From Mesaphorura yosii (taxonomy: Eukaryota; Arthropoda; Collembola; Poduromorpha; Tullbergiidae), in contig WIXG01000297.1 of assembly GCA_009869945.1 (NCBI GenBank), positions 1-64,000 of the forward strand: a stretch of 64,000 nt of DNA. The letters run 5' to 3'. Below, in pieces: positions 1 to 12,039 of this stretch; the stretch's first letter is position 1; each line of letters begins with the position of its first letter. Both the position numbers and the translations under genes were made by a program. The notes beneath the pieces are model-generated. The model was not told the origin of the DNA, ran no database searches, and saw only the letters and a list, made by a program, of their open reading frames with translations.

Positions 1-863
1 AAAATGCTGACCAAAGCAGAGCCCGCTAAACAAAGATAGCTTTTGCGTTGATCTGTGACTGAGCAGCAGAAGGCCCGAATCGAATTCAATGAAAAACTCG
101 AATTAATTTCACCAATTCTAACAATTAATTTATTTATTCACCTGTTACAGTCACGAGTCACAGCACAGTACAGTCGACAGTTCAACACTTACACAGCGCA
201 GCACGCACTGAATGCTTTGTTTCAAATACTTGATTGCAGTCTAAATGCTAATTAGCTTACTAGCTAAGTGCTAAGGCTAAGGCTAGGCTAAGATTTAATT
301 AATTAATTGGCAGAAGATTTTATTTGAAAGCCAAACTAGTACGTTTTACGCTTGACGCATTAATTCCATTGTCATTAGCCGCTCGTTTTGTTCCTTTTCG
401 TAATCAGTAACTGTAATTTTAATTTCTAGCTGAATAATTTCTATTACGAAGTAATTAATCATTGTCTAACGCAACAATAGCACGCATGCACGCTGTTCTT
501 GGCCTAAATTGCCAAATCATGGAATTATTAGCAGCAGGTATTTAAACTCAAGTCAGGTAATTAAATTAACAGTTGTACTTTGACGTTTTCCTAGCTTAAT
601 ACATGGATTTCAATAAATAATAAAGATAAAGACTCTGTTTCGGGTAAAATTAAAAGGAATTCAGCGAAAGAAGCTCCATCACAATATTTGTTCCTGTTTC
701 ACTTACGAAAACTTACGATAAATTACAGTTTACGATTACAATTGCGTAATTTCAGTACAGAGCACATCTGAATTGATTAAAGAATCAAGAGTTAAAATTC
801 AATTAATTCGTTACTCGACACTACCCCATAATTTTGTGTTCATCTTCGGACTTCGGACGCAGC
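1..863. other. AT-rich flank, no gene seen
   Basis: I see no convincing coding exon here. The stretch is AT-rich with short runs such as repeated aatt near 295-305. It lies just past the stop codon of the minus-strand CDP-diacylglycerol synthase gene, so part of it should be that gene's 3' untranslated region. Confidence 0.5.
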
Positions 864-3800
864 TCACATTTGTTGGTAGCCTTGCAGAATTCCGCGATGT
901 GTCAGCGACTCTCGCAGAGAATTGTAGAGCTGGAGCTGGTGTTCCGGTTTCAGGCTGAGCACTTGCTGCAGGAGCTTCGCCGGCGATGCTGTACGGATAA
1001 AACTTGTGATGTACACGTTGACGAATGTGGCCATCAAGAATTGGCAATCGAAGCGGTCTAAAATTCCTCCGTGTCCCGGAATGATGTCGCCAAAATCTTT
1101 GATCTTGAACGCACGCTTGAATCCACTCGCAAAGAATCCTCCGAATGGGCCGATGACGCTGGAGAAGACTGACATTGCGATGGAATGAAACACAAAGGGA
1201 TACATTGTAATGTACGGGCGAATTCCAAGAATCTTGTTGAAACCAAGGAGCCACGATGGAAGAGCATACTGCTGAGGCAGGAACAAGTATGACGGCTCGC
1301 AGTCCAGCCCAAGCGAATTTTCGTCTTCATTGTATTCGATCGGGCACACGAAGAATGAATACTGACAAAGGAAGTAGGAGGCGATGACCCCAAATATGAC
1401 TGTGCTGATTCCGCCTCCGATGAACCCCTCCCAAGTCTTCTGCAACCAATCAGAGAGCAGGACAACAATTAAACAATTTGTTATGCTGATATGTGCTGAT
1501 TGGCTGATCAGCGATTTGTTTGTTTGTAATTAAGTTGATGGAAATAAATTGTTTGTTTGTTGATTTTTCTTGTTCAACCATGTTTGTTTGTTCGATGTAC
1601 GTAATTTACTTAATCAGTTAAAAACTTACTTGCACTTAACACAGCAAATCAGTCGTACGATCAATTTATTATTTGTCGACCTGTCAGGAAGTATAAGAAA
1701 TGTCCGGAATCGGGAAATCCTGCAATCCTAAGTCATGAGAGAGAATCATTGACAGGACTCACACTTATCACTCGGTTAACGACCTGTTCGGCGAAGAAAA
1801 TGGGCAAAATCAAGTGGCATCGTCAACTCTGCAGCAAGCAACCGGAAAGTATCATCCTCATCAGAGCTTATTGTCATTTACTCAGACGATTCCGATTCGG
1901 CGCCACCACCAACTCAAAAGAAGAGTAAACAAGACAGCACACAAGACAAAGACAGCGTTCTCATTACTCCTAAATCGAACTCCGCCGACTTATTGCGTGC
2001 TATGCAATTAATAAGGACACCCGAAAGGATCCACGCAGCCGCTGCAATTTTTCAGAGGATTGAGAAAGTTGGGAAACCAGCAGCTGAATCAAACGATGAC
2101 GAAAGACTTGCCGCAGCTTGGCAATGGAACTTGGAAACTGGAGATCCAATATTTGAAGACGAAACAAAACGTGAGACATGACACAAATTTCTTGATAATA
2201 TTGGGTCAGTTCTAACTCCAATATTTATTACAAGAACTAATTATATTTTACAGCTTGGTGCAGATATGTCCCAGATTCATTCTGGAAGGAATCAAACATC
2301 GCAAGATCGCTTTCGACAAACAAGAACGAAAAATTATGGACGAATTCATGATTAGGATGAAATTTAATGAGAAAATATTCACGATTTCAATTCATGGCGG
2401 TGGTCGCTGGTTTTCCGAGAAGAAACTGCTGAGGCGAATTTTAGCCTCCGACATCAAAAAAAGATACATCACCAGAACAAATGCGGATAGTGCAGTTCGT
2501 ATTCAAGTAAGCTCAATGACGTCTTAAAACCTTAGTCTGATCTGCCAAGTGGAGAACAGTCTCTGAGTTGCCCCAATACTTTGGGTGCACAAGGTAAGAA
2601 TAATGGAACAAAGTTCTAACCGGAATGACAGACTGCAAGTACTGCAAGAGACAAACTAATTTTTTTTTCAGGCATTATCCGTTTGATAAATGAAAATGGC
2701 AAATACGGGCACACTGGCCCCGGAACTGTGTGGTGCCGCTCTCCCCACTGCAAACTTCGCAATGTGATGACCCAGTCCTCACAGTTAATTTTGGAGGTGA
2801 GCAGCCGATTATTCTGAAGTATCGCTACACATGTACTACCATGGACGTTGTGTACGCGCTGCATTGCGTCGACTGTCAAAAGTCGGGGACTTACGCAATC
2901 CACGTGGGATCGACAAAAGATTTGCACAAGCGTTTTCAACGTCATATGGACCCCACTGCTACACACAAGGGTAAACGAAATGTTCAAAAGTATTCCAGAG
3001 AAGAAATCGACATTTCATCGCCACTTGCCACCACCCAGGACAATTTCGGCGCGACTCGCACGACCATTTCGGCTTCGAACGTGACTCCTCATCTGGGCGC
3101 GACCCTGCAAGAGTAACTGTCCTGCACAAACTACGTGACCAAGAGAACCCAAGAACTATTGAGGATCGCTTCAAGCGGGAGTTAGGTGCATTTAATTATA
3201 AGTAGTTGGGACGAGGCGGTTTAAATTCACACGGAGGATAATTTAGTGTAATTACAGATATTCATTTAGGCCACGTAACCATTTAAAACCTACTATGTTC
3301 ATTACAATTTAATTTAATTATGTTGTATTACATAACCTCAATAATCTGTTCAAATAAAATTTGTCGTGAAATCTTACCTTTGGTGACAGTTTAATGAGCG
3401 GAGTGCGGCCAAAGAAGAATCCAAACATGTACGCCATGACGTCGTTGCACACAATCATCGAGACGGGAACGATGAACCAAATCATACCTTCGAAGATGTT
3501 CTGGATGATCAGATAAGACTGCGTGACCACAATCAGGAGCGCGACGTGAGTCCAGGCGAAGAGACTGAATTGACGCATGTAATATCTTTTCACCAAACTC
3601 AGCACGAACCAAACGAAGCCAACAATGTACATGCTGAAGCTCAGGAAACGATGGTACGTGATCAGCCAGCGAAGTATTGTTGTGCGATTGACCAGAACTC
3701 CAAAGTAGTCGATTAAACTTTCGCCGTAGAAGAAGTAGTTTGATGTTACCAAGAAATACCACGACAGCGATCTGAACCACGGCAGATTGTGCACTCGATA

Positions 3801-4199
3801 GACGGAGTAACCAATGTTGATGATCTCGGCGAAGCATTTGACTTGTACAGCGAGTGTCACGAACATCAGTGCGATTGGGCCAATGTAGATCAGTCCGCAG
3901 AAAGCACCAATCATGACCCAGGTGAAGATACCACGAATCACCCAATTCTTCCATCGGTCCGAGAGTCCATGCAGCACCGGGGAGAGCACTTCGGTTGTTT
4001 TGTCGTCAAGCGAGGCGCCAGACGAAGGATGAATACCAAGATCGGCATCGGATTCAAGTCGTTCGTTAAGAAGCTTGATCTCGTCTTCTGAATCAACTTC
4101 TTCGGTGTCGATTCCTCCGGCGGCGGATCCCTCCCCGTCGCCAGCATCACCAGCACCAGTATTCTTAGAGGACTCACCGGCAACGTTTCGTCGCAGCAT
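864..4199 (-). CDS. CdsA: CDP-diacylglycerol synthase (phosphatidate cytidylyltransferase)
   Basis: Makes CDP-diacylglycerol from phosphatidic acid and CTP, the branch point to phosphatidylinositol and cardiolipin, in the ER membrane. Two coding exons: 4199-3378 and 1439-864, 465 aa, close to the usual animal length of about 445-460. Exon 1 carries a charged N-terminal tail and several membrane helices and ends at LSPK before a GTAAGAT donor. Exon 2 resumes at KTWEGF after TTGCAG. The family signature is complete around residues 377-405: KRAFKIKD, then [11 protein letters not shown] with the metal-binding Asp. The C-terminal end (FIR, then a helix rich in Leu and Gln) also matches the animal enzyme. 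The intron (1440-3377) is unusually long for this window because it holds a decayed GIY-YIG gene on the other strand. The start is the first ATG of the open exon. Confidence 0.95.
1815..3205 (+). pseudogene. Decayed GIY-YIG-domain gene inside the CdsA intron
   Basis: Open, protein-like stretches on the plus strand are separated by good splice sites: about 1815-2170, 2254-2506, 2536-2593 and 2672-3205. Stretches three and four join in phase. The last one holds a CxxxxC pair, then VVYALHC, then [11 protein letters not shown] and QRH. This is the GIY-YIG nuclease layout (GIY as VVY, YIG as HVG, catalytic-type Arg), preceded by a Cys-rich lead like that of eukaryotic GIY-YIG families. The tail ([17 protein letters not shown]) also reads as protein. 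The frame is disturbed about two or three times across the locus, so it is most likely a dead copy. It could have come from a Penelope-like or other mobile element, or from a host gene family; the sequence alone does not decide. No terminal repeats were recognised. Confidence 0.5.
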
Positions 4200-5576
4200 A
4201 ATTTAACTTATTGTTGTAATGGGACCTGTTAACAACCATCAGTGAATGATTATGAAACTACGAACCTTAACTTACAATTATGCAATCAAGTTATTCACGA
4301 ATTCTCTTACCTTTGTACTAATTAGTCACAATTTCACATTAAAATCTTGCTGGTTTCATAATTACCACCGTTGACAGTGTTGCGTTGACTTAATCCACAA
4401 TTAATTAAGCAGAAAGCCTTTAGGAATTCCTTTATCGTTGTAAACACGAAATAACCTGATCCAATCCAGTCTTCAGTCACTCTTTAATCTTTAATCTCTT
4501 TCCTGCTTGAATATTGCACATTGAGCTCAACTGATGTGATTTAATTTAAACTAAACTTTCCGGCAAAGGAAGAACTCTTCTGGGTAATCGATTTAATTCT
4601 ACTCTGAGTAAGTTAGGACTAATCCAAATACGTGCCGTTCCGTACGTATGTCACGTCTCGTATCGAATACTCCGTATCCTCCGTATCACGTAGTCTAAAG
4701 TAAACAAATCCGTCAGCAAGAGCTTTGATATCTCCACCTTCGCAAGGAATGCGGAATGCATGCACAGATCATAAGTCCTGTGATCTCTGCAACGCTACGG
4801 CCTGGCAGGGCAGATGAGATTCGCTTTCGTGTATCATCTCACCAAGTAATTTTGTGTTTGTCCCCACCCGACCAAGCAAGCAATTATTAATCAACACCGC
4901 AATTAAATTAAATGCGAAATGCGTGATAACATTTAATCATGGTTTCCCGGGAGTGATACTCGATTGCCGAATATGTGAGAATTTTCCAAATAGGAAAGGT
5001 GACCCTGACCCGAAGATAATGAAACCAGCCTTCACAATTATGCGGGTCGAATTATGACTCAAAACATTAATTTCGCACGACCCACACGTGTGTCAGAGAG
5101 CCGTCTAATTTTCTATCATTTTATAAATTGACAAAATTAAAATCCATTTTATATTGCACAGGAATTACAACTCATAATGCAAGATTTCACAATATTCAAG
5201 CAAATGACAGGGATTGGTCAAGATAATTTCATGACATACGTGAAGTTACGTCAAATTATTGGAAGAATGAGCAAAATAATGCCAGTGTAATGCACCCGCA
5301 GTGTAATCTTGCAGACAAACGTCGAATAAAAGAGTCAATTTTTTAAGAAAACCGAATAAAGTAAGCTATTGCACTACAGTTCGATCGTTTCGTCAAATCG
5401 AGTTCAAGAACTAAAGCAGAGGTTTCAAGTCGATTGACGACAGCCTTGAAATTAAGCTAATTCAAGTTGTGACTCAAGCTAATTGAGAGGCATAAATATG
5501 AGCTGCGCCTTGTGTGATCGAAAACAGACCACCAAGGTCGGTGGAATTGGAACTGTCGTCATTTCAAGTCGACGAA
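4200..5576. other. Intergenic, divergent promoters of CdsA and first receptor
   Basis: No coding exon is recognised. The stretch separates the divergent starts of CdsA (minus) and the first gustatory-like receptor (plus). A TATA-like cataaatatg at 5491-5500 lies about 80 bp ahead of the receptor ATG. Confidence 0.4.
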
Positions 5577-6885
5577 ATGGCCAGCGAGAAGGAACTCGAG
5601 ATTTCTTGCATTTACGCTCGGGTATCCGCCGCCATTTACGCGATAGACGCTGAGTGGAATGAGGACACAAAATCTCTGAGTAGCAGTACATGGAAGCGGC
5701 GACGATTTGCGAACCTCGCGGGACGATGCGCATGGTGGGTGTATTTCACCTTTGCGATCTACCGTTTCCTAACCACATTCGTGCTCAAGAGCCACAAAGT
5801 TGATGTCTCGCTCCAGATGCTGTACATGTTCACGACGATTACGTATTACCTCGCCTGCACCACAATGACTGCTTTGGGGCTCGGAGGGTCAAAATTCGTG
5901 CTACTTTTCAATCAATTGACGCATCTGGGCCGAGAAATCGGTAAGAAAACTAAGAATACGCACAAGCTGCCTGCAAGCCGATGATTAAAATGCTTTTCCA
6001 CTTTACTTTTCGATCGAATTCTTTTCGAAATCAGGAAAATCATCTGCTGTCAACACTCGTCGTGAAAAGGTTTTCACGTACGCTCACTATTTTTACCAGA
6101 CCGTTGCATGGTCAATCTCTGTCTTGATAGCGGCAATTGAAGGCCATTACATGTGGGTGTTGACATCCTCCATCAGCTGCCCGGTGTTATACGCCATTTT
6201 GGTTGTTTACTTGTACGCAATGGCAATCTGCTTCTTTGGGCTACTTCCAACGTACGTTTTCTTGTACTTCGCCATCGTCAAGCGAACCCTTCGAGGATGG
6301 TAAGCGCGTAAGCGGTAAAGTCATTCATTTCGTCTTCGCCTTGCGCGGACCAGAATGAGCTTGCGTCCATTTCCCAGGAACGACTCAGGCGTTGACTCGG
6401 ACGATCTCAACAAAAAAGTGCTCGAGTACAGGTGGCTGACAATCCTGTGCAATAATTTCAACGCAACATTTTGTCGATTCATCGTCCCCATTCACAAATT
6501 GGGATTCTGCATCCTATTCATGGTTTCTCTCTCCATCAGCATTCTGATGAACGACAAGGAGTCGCTGGAACTGTTCATAATCTGCCGAACTCTTTTCCTC
6601 GCCGCTCTTTACTGTCTCCTTGTCCTGGCTTTAACTGCCCAAATGGTGTCCGAACTCTGGTCTCTCTCGACAGCGTCCATTTACAATTTTAAGCACCAGC
6701 AGCGCAGGATGGACGACAACAACAGGGCCCGTAAATTAGTGCGAAGTTATGCGCGATCATTTCCTCCGCTCCGATTTAGTGTTGGAAATTTCTACTACAT
6801 GGAACAGGAAGCGAAGATGACCTTAGCAGGTTTGCTAATGAAGGGGACTGCAGACATTCTGATTGCTTTTAAATCCATCAAATGA
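5577..6885 (+). CDS. Gustatory-like seven-TM chemoreceptor, copy 1
   Basis: Probable ligand-gated chemoreceptor of the arthropod gustatory/odorant superfamily, in sensory neuron membranes. Exons 5577-5940, 6035-6299 and 6378-6885 give 378 aa. Hydrophobic segments in order: WWVYFTFAIYRFL, QMLYMFTTITYYL, a helix after HYFYQTVAWS, PVLYAILVVYLYA with FFGLLPTYVF, KLGFCILFMVSLSI, and TLFLAALYCLLVLALTAQM, then a short C-terminal one. The classic insect TYhhhhhQF ending is absent; the tail reads LRFSVGNFYYMEQEAKMTL. The third exon must start at 6378 (tttcccag) and not at the nearer cag at 6353, which would place TGA at the junction. Its closest relative is the next gene, with the same three exons and the same intron phases (1 and 2). 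Start chosen at MASEKELEIS, shared with that paralogue. Confidence 0.7.
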
Positions 6886-7223
6886 GAAGGAAATAGACAC
6901 AACAAAGACTCATTTTCGTTGGTTGCTCGGTTTTCAATTACAGATTACGGCCGATCATCATTACTATTTGTGACACTTTTCACTGGAATTAATCACGATT
7001 AAACTTAACTGCACTGGCCATTTCTCTGCTGAGATTTTTGTCTGAATGCATGCGGGCGTCTTGAGTCGGTTGAGACTCAAGGGAACCAATTGCTATTGGA
7101 TTTTGGTGTATTTCGCATCTCTGTACGCACGGAAGGGGAACGAACCGGCGTACATAACTGCAGTTTATCAGCTGGCGAGCAGGGGAAAATTTCACAGCCA
7201 CTTCTGCATCGCCGGCTGAGTTG

Positions 7224-7257
7224 TATAAAAACGAGCCTCGGCTTCCGAGAGCTCAGT
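7224..7257 (+). promoter_or_regulatory. TATA box plus TCAGT initiator, no gene attached
   Basis: TATAAAA at 7224-7230 is followed by TCAGT at 7253-7257, placing the initiator A 31 bp after the first T of the TATA box. This is the standard arthropod core promoter spacing. A donor-like GTAAGATG follows near 7389, so the transcript could begin with a short non-coding exon. A pyrimidine-rich acceptor near 9420 just ahead of the second receptor could be its partner. A promoter belonging to a worn repeat is the alternative. Confidence 0.45.
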
Positions 7258-7514
7258 CCGTGTCTGGCTTCCGACCGTGCAGGAACCCTCTACCGCTTAA
7301 CGCACCCGACAGCAGCGCTGGTTGGACTGGTCGTGTAACCGGAAGAGAGGTTATCCTTAGACGGCGGACTAAACCATTCTTAGTAGTGGTAAGATGTTTT
7401 GTTTAAAATAACCAAGCAAACCAACGCTTACCGAGACCGGTCCCCGGCCTCTGAGTTGTTGGTCAAGGTTGGCTTACCACTCCACCGAGACATACATCGT
7501 ACATCTACGTACTA

Positions 7515-7640
7515 CGTACATCTTTCGGTGTGAGAGGTTTTGTTTGACTTTCATGGCATGGGGAAAGGTTTATCTTTTGATTTAAAGATAGACTCTCGGT
7601 GTGAGAGGTTCATCATTCTCATTTTAAAGATAAGTTGAGG
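7515..7640. repeat. Imperfect short duplication
   Basis: The motif tcggtgtgagaggtt occurs twice, about 70-75 bp apart, each time followed by a stretch containing aaagata. It looks like a small imperfect tandem duplication in non-coding DNA. Confidence 0.35.
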
Positions 7641-8152
7641 AAAGTGAGTGGCAAATCTTTCCAAGGGGAAATATAATTCCAAACATTTAAAATCTCAAGC
7701 TAGATTTTTCATTACATTAAATTAAGATTAGTCCTGCTCTAGCATCATTGATTTCCGTTGAGGGGCTGACGTGATCCGAATAGGTGACGTCGTTTGCACA
7801 ATTAAAGCGAGTTTTCCCGAAGTAGAAAAAGTAATTCGACACATATTAGACAGCCGGTGTTTGATTCTGTCGCTAATTACACGGCAGGCAAAATAATTGC
7901 CCCTGCCCGGTTCGCTCGAAACGTCCAGATTATACAAGACGCAATTGAGGCAAAGAACTTCGCGGGTGCCTCTGAAACCAAAACAAAGTCATTTAGCCAT
8001 CAGACACTTGGTGTAAAATATTCAGCACTTTGAGGATCATGCATGCAGCATTCAGTTAGCACGTGCTTTATCGTTCTTGAGAGTCACGAGACAATTAGAA
8101 ATGAATTGGGACATGGTAGGTTAAAATAGCTTTTATTTGTATCTATGTACTG

Positions 8153-8851
8153 TAGAGATGAGTCGGATAGGAATTTTTCATTGTCCGTCCGATCGTTATC
8201 CACCCAAACTCTAAACCCAGTCCAATCCATAACCGACATCTGAATAATTTTATAAATCCGATCCGACCCGAATCCACAGCACATTTATCCGATCCGATCC
8301 GAATCCAAAATTTGTGAAATTTTAATTATCCGATCCAAGCCGGATCCGAAACTATTAATTATTGAATCCACTATCCGACAACTCGAATTTCAAAATATCC
8401 GTATCAGCACCTTCCTGACTTCTAATTCCTTCAGATTTTGTTCGGAATGAAGTGAAATGCGAGACTGTATGGCAGAATAAATTTTGCTTACGATCAATGT
8501 GCACTCAGCCTGGCAACGTTGCCAGTGTGCTCAGTATATTGTGCATTGTTTTTGAGTATTTTGCGTGTTGTTGAACCACCAACTGCTGAAAATTCATTCT
8601 CAGCAGGCCATTTAGACTTTCCTGATATTCTCAAAGAAAAGGTAATGCAACATAGCACTGTCCGTCAAAACCAATCAGAGATGGTAAAACCACCTATCCG
8701 AGACTAACAATATCCGGTCCGACCCGATCCGCATCCATGGAATGCAGATCCGACCCAACACGAATCCGCAATTTAAATATGTTTCATTATCCAATTGGAC
8801 ACGGGTCGGATGCGGTTTATCCGAAATTATCCGATCCACGCCTCATCTCTA
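8153..8851. mobile_element. hAT-type non-autonomous DNA transposon (MITE)
   Basis: A 699-bp element ends in perfect 10-bp inverted repeats (TAGAGATGAG at 8153-8162, CTCATCTCTA at 8842-8851). It is flanked by an exact 8-bp direct repeat, ATGTACTG, at 8145-8152 and 8852-8859. An 8-bp target duplication is the hallmark of hAT elements. The subterminal zones are full of ATCCGA/ATCCGACCCG-type motifs in both orientations, as expected for transposase-binding repeats. A short open stretch in the middle (8519-8707) includes PPTAENSFSAGHL, which faintly resembles the ERxFS motif of the hAT dimerisation domain. The element is therefore probably a deletion derivative of an autonomous hAT. It has no intact transposase and depends on one elsewhere. 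The intact duplication suggests fairly recent insertion. Confidence 0.8.
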
Positions 8852-9458
8852 ATGTACTGCGGATAATTAAATGTGGGATTTTCTGCCCAAGTCAATAAAT
8901 CCGATGACTGAAAATTACGGCTAGCATTAGCAAGTGGTTGTTCAGTTATCGAAAATCCACTAACGTCAAATAACAGTCATTGACAGACGCGAGTTTGCAA
9001 ATTCAATTTTACTCGACAAGGCATAGTTTTTAATTTCATTTACTGCCAATGTTTTTATTCCCAGGCAACAAGTTTTGACTGCCAGAAAAATGGAACTTGT
9101 TTTGATGAATGATCGGCGGCAAGATAACATTTGGGTTTATGGTTTTACAGTTTTGTATATCGGTCGAGTTTCCGTCCGCTGTTTCTCTCTGCTCTTGGCG
9201 CGTAGTTTGTGGAAATTATTTATTGGACACTACTAACGCAAGCTGAATCAGCTATTAACGATGATTGCTGTTCCGATTGAAATTAAATGGATAACGTTAC
9301 AGTTATGGAAAGTAATGTCGACACCTGTTCTATCAGTCTACGTTTTCTACGTTTAATAACTGATCGTTATCACTCCTTCGCTTAAATAAAAGTTCTGTCG
9401 TGGAAGAAAGTCACTTTCTTAGTCGACCTCGACCTTGTCAAATTTGAGGAGAAAAATC

Positions 9459-10781
9459 ATGGCCAGCGAAAAAGAACTCGGAATTTCGTACATTTACGCT
9501 AGTGCGTCCGCGAAAATCTTTGCGACGGAAGCTCGCTGGAGTGAAGACACAAATTCTCTCAGGCGAGAAGCATCCAGTAAAAAGAAACAGGCGCTGGCTG
9601 TCATCACCGTCGTCAGCCGCGTTGTAGCTTGGCTTTCCTTCGCCATTGCAATTTATCGTTTCTTCTTAACGTCCATCCGCAAGAGTCACAAAGTTGACAT
9701 ATCCCTCCAGATGCTGTACGTTTTTAGCATAGTCGGACATTACATTGGATGCACAACGCTGACGGCTTGGACGCTCGGCGAATCGAAGCTTGTGCTCCTT
9801 TTCAATGAATTGACTCGGTTAGGCAGGCAATTAGGTCAGTAAACTCCTGTCAATTGTTAATTCCTTCTTGTGTCTTTCTCTTAATTCATCGCCTTTCTAA
9901 CATTTTATCAGGGAGTTCTCAGGTCAATTTCCGGCGAGAGAAGCTTTACATCTACGCCAAGTGGCTCTACATGGCCGCAGCTTGGCCCGGCCTGTTCTTC
10001 GTTACTGCCCTAGAAGCTCACTACGCGTGGATGATGACCTCCAGCATTTTCTGGACACTCCTCTATGCAACTTCGGTGCTCTGCGTGTACACAATGGCCC
10101 TCTCCCTTCTCGGACTTCTGCCAACATACGTCTTCTTGTACTTTGCCATCGTCAAGCACATCCTTCGAGAATGGTAAGTGCATGATTTGCCATATTTTGT
10201 GCAATATTTGATGTCATTACTTTAAATATATCTAAAATCGTTACTTTTTCCTTTGTCGTTAAAGGAATCAATCGGTTGAACAAAGAGAAGACGCCGAGCT
10301 TCAGCTTCAAACAGGTGATGTGGGTCAGAAAGTGCTCGAATACAGATCGCTGACGGTCCTCTGCAATTATTTCAACGGCTCATTTTGTCGCCTCATCGTC
10401 CCCATTCACAAGTTTGGCTTCTGTGCCCTTTTCATGATTTGCATCGCCATCAGTATTCTGATGAAGGACGGCGGATCCATGGAGTTGTTCATTATAAGTC
10501 GGATGCTCTTCTTCGCTGGTCTGTATTCTCTCCTCGTCGTGGGTGCAACTGCGCAGATGATGTCGGAGCTGTGGTCCCTCTCCTCAGAGTCCATCTGGAA
10601 CTTCAAGCACCAAAAAGGAGAAAACGAACGCACAATCATATTGATAAGGAGCTATGCCAAGTCATTCCCGACACTTAGATTTGGCGTTGGCGATTTCTAC
10701 TACATGGAACGGAAGGCAAAGCTGACCCTGGCCAGTCTCCTCCTGAAAGGGACCGGAGACATTTTGATTGCTTTCAAATAG
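9459..10781 (+). CDS. Gustatory-like seven-TM chemoreceptor, copy 2
   Basis: Tandem paralogue of the receptor at 5577 and presumably the same kind of ligand-gated chemoreceptor. Exons 9459-9834, 9912-10173 and 10265-10781 give 384 aa. Intron positions and phases are identical to copy 1: the first splits a Gly codon, the second splits the Trp codon ending exon 2. Shared landmarks are MASEKELGIS at the start, SHKVDISLQMLY, LLPTYVFLYFAIVK at the end of exon 2, CRLIVPIHKFGFC, QMMSELWSLS and LRFGVGDFYYMERKAKLTL. Both introns are short and have clean ends (GTCAGT..CAG, GTAAGT..AAG). A TATA-like taaataaaag lies about 75 bp before the ATG. No classic TYhhhhhQF motif is present, so the superfamily is inferred from topology and length. 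Confidence 0.7.
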
Positions 10782-11566
10782 CAATCAAATTGTGCACTTT
10801 CAATCAATATTCAAGCCAAATGAACTTTAGCCGCATAACCTTCACGCGTTGCAGCATCGTATGTATTACTTTAGTTGGTCTGCGGTGTGCATGTGGAATA
10901 TAAATTGGCTAATTATAGTAATTGGGTTTGCAATTGGTTAATTTACTTTAATCAACTAACTCTATCCAAGCCAAGAATAGCTGGTTTACTTTATGGCACG
11001 CGTTGTTCGAACGTGTGTCAGAATTCAGGATTAGCATGAGCTATTACATTAGCAATGTCACCCAGTTTTAAACAAAACGCAGTTAAATTGCAGCTCCACG
11101 TGAACAATATTTTTTACGATGATTTTAATGACCATTACAAAATTGTCAAAATTCCATTCAAAATGCTGGTTAGTGAGTGGTTTCATCACGCAGTAACACA
11201 GCAATGGAAATTTAAAGAGCCTTGACATTCGCATTACAGATGCGAATGCTGTATCCTACGAAGTTGCAGCCTGTACTTAGCCATAATTGGCAAGCTATGG
11301 CAGATGTTTATAAAAGTAATGGTGCTACCTTCTCCCGAAATGAATCTGAAGATGGCAAGCAAGCAGGAAGTAGTCGTGACTTTCTCCTATGCTCATTTTG
11401 TGTCTGATACATTTACCCTTAACGTCGACTGGAGTGTGAAACGGAAGGTACTCACCTGCAACACGTCGAAGAAGGCTGTATTCTTTTTGGTGTAATGCGT
11501 CCCTTGGGTAGGGTTTGGTCTGGCTTTATGCCGGTACATGTGCATATCAGTGCTGAAGACACAGTA
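10782..11566. other. Intergenic between receptor copies
   Basis: No convincing exon. The stretch follows the stop codon of receptor copy 2 and precedes a receptor fragment. The first two exons expected for a third copy are not found here. Confidence 0.4.
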
Positions 11567-11924
11567 GGTCCACATATCATTCAAACTGCTGTACACTCTT
11601 TGTATGATTGCCTACGCGTGTTTGGTTATTCTTCATGGCTGTGTGACTTTCTCGAGGAGAAAGCTCATGGTCCTCTTCATCTGGCTCAGCGCAAATATGG
11701 CGTCGGAGCTCTGGTGTCTTTCCAACCGCTACATGTGTCGTTTTCAGCATCAATTTCAGCATGGGAACAAAAAGGGCAGCGAAGAGCTACTTAAATATGC
11801 ACGGGTGTATGCGGAATCATTCGAGCCAATTAGATTTAATGCCGGGAATCTTTACTACATGGACAAGTTGACACTGGCCAATTTTCTAATGGCAGGAACT
11901 GCAAATTTCATAGCTTTCAAGTGA
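11567..11924 (+). pseudogene. Gustatory-like receptor, 3'-exon fragment (copy 3)
   Basis: The stretch ending at the TGA at 11922 resembles the third exon of the two receptors upstream: ANMASELWCLS, then YAESFEPIRFNAGNLYYMDKLTLANF and a GTANFIAFK end (compare QMMSELWSLS, LRFGVGDFYYM and LIAFK). The final FYYM block is shortened and the region between the two last helices is abbreviated. The first two exons were not found upstream. It may be a relic left by tandem duplication or a very diverged short gene. A possible acceptor (cacagtag) lies at 11566, but no partner donor is evident. Confidence 0.55.
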
Positions 11925-12039
11925 TGCTTTTTGAACCTGGTAATTGGTAATTTCTGTGTACTTTTGATTTGATTTAATTTAATTTAGGTATAAGCGATAG
12001 AAAATGTAGACATCTTTCAGCCGTTCTGGTTCTGCTACA

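Noticed and set aside
811-1468. Several overlapping open frames on both strands near 0.8-1.5 kb
   Set aside because: They are other-frame shadows of the second CdsA exon.
6300-6353. Nearer acceptor (cag at 6351-6353) for the third exon of receptor copy 1
   Set aside because: It would place TGA at the junction; the acceptor at 6376-6377 restores the frame and matches the paralogue.
8519-8707. 62-codon open frame inside the MITE
   Set aside because: Only a faint hAT-like motif; far too short for a transposase and treated as a relic of the element.
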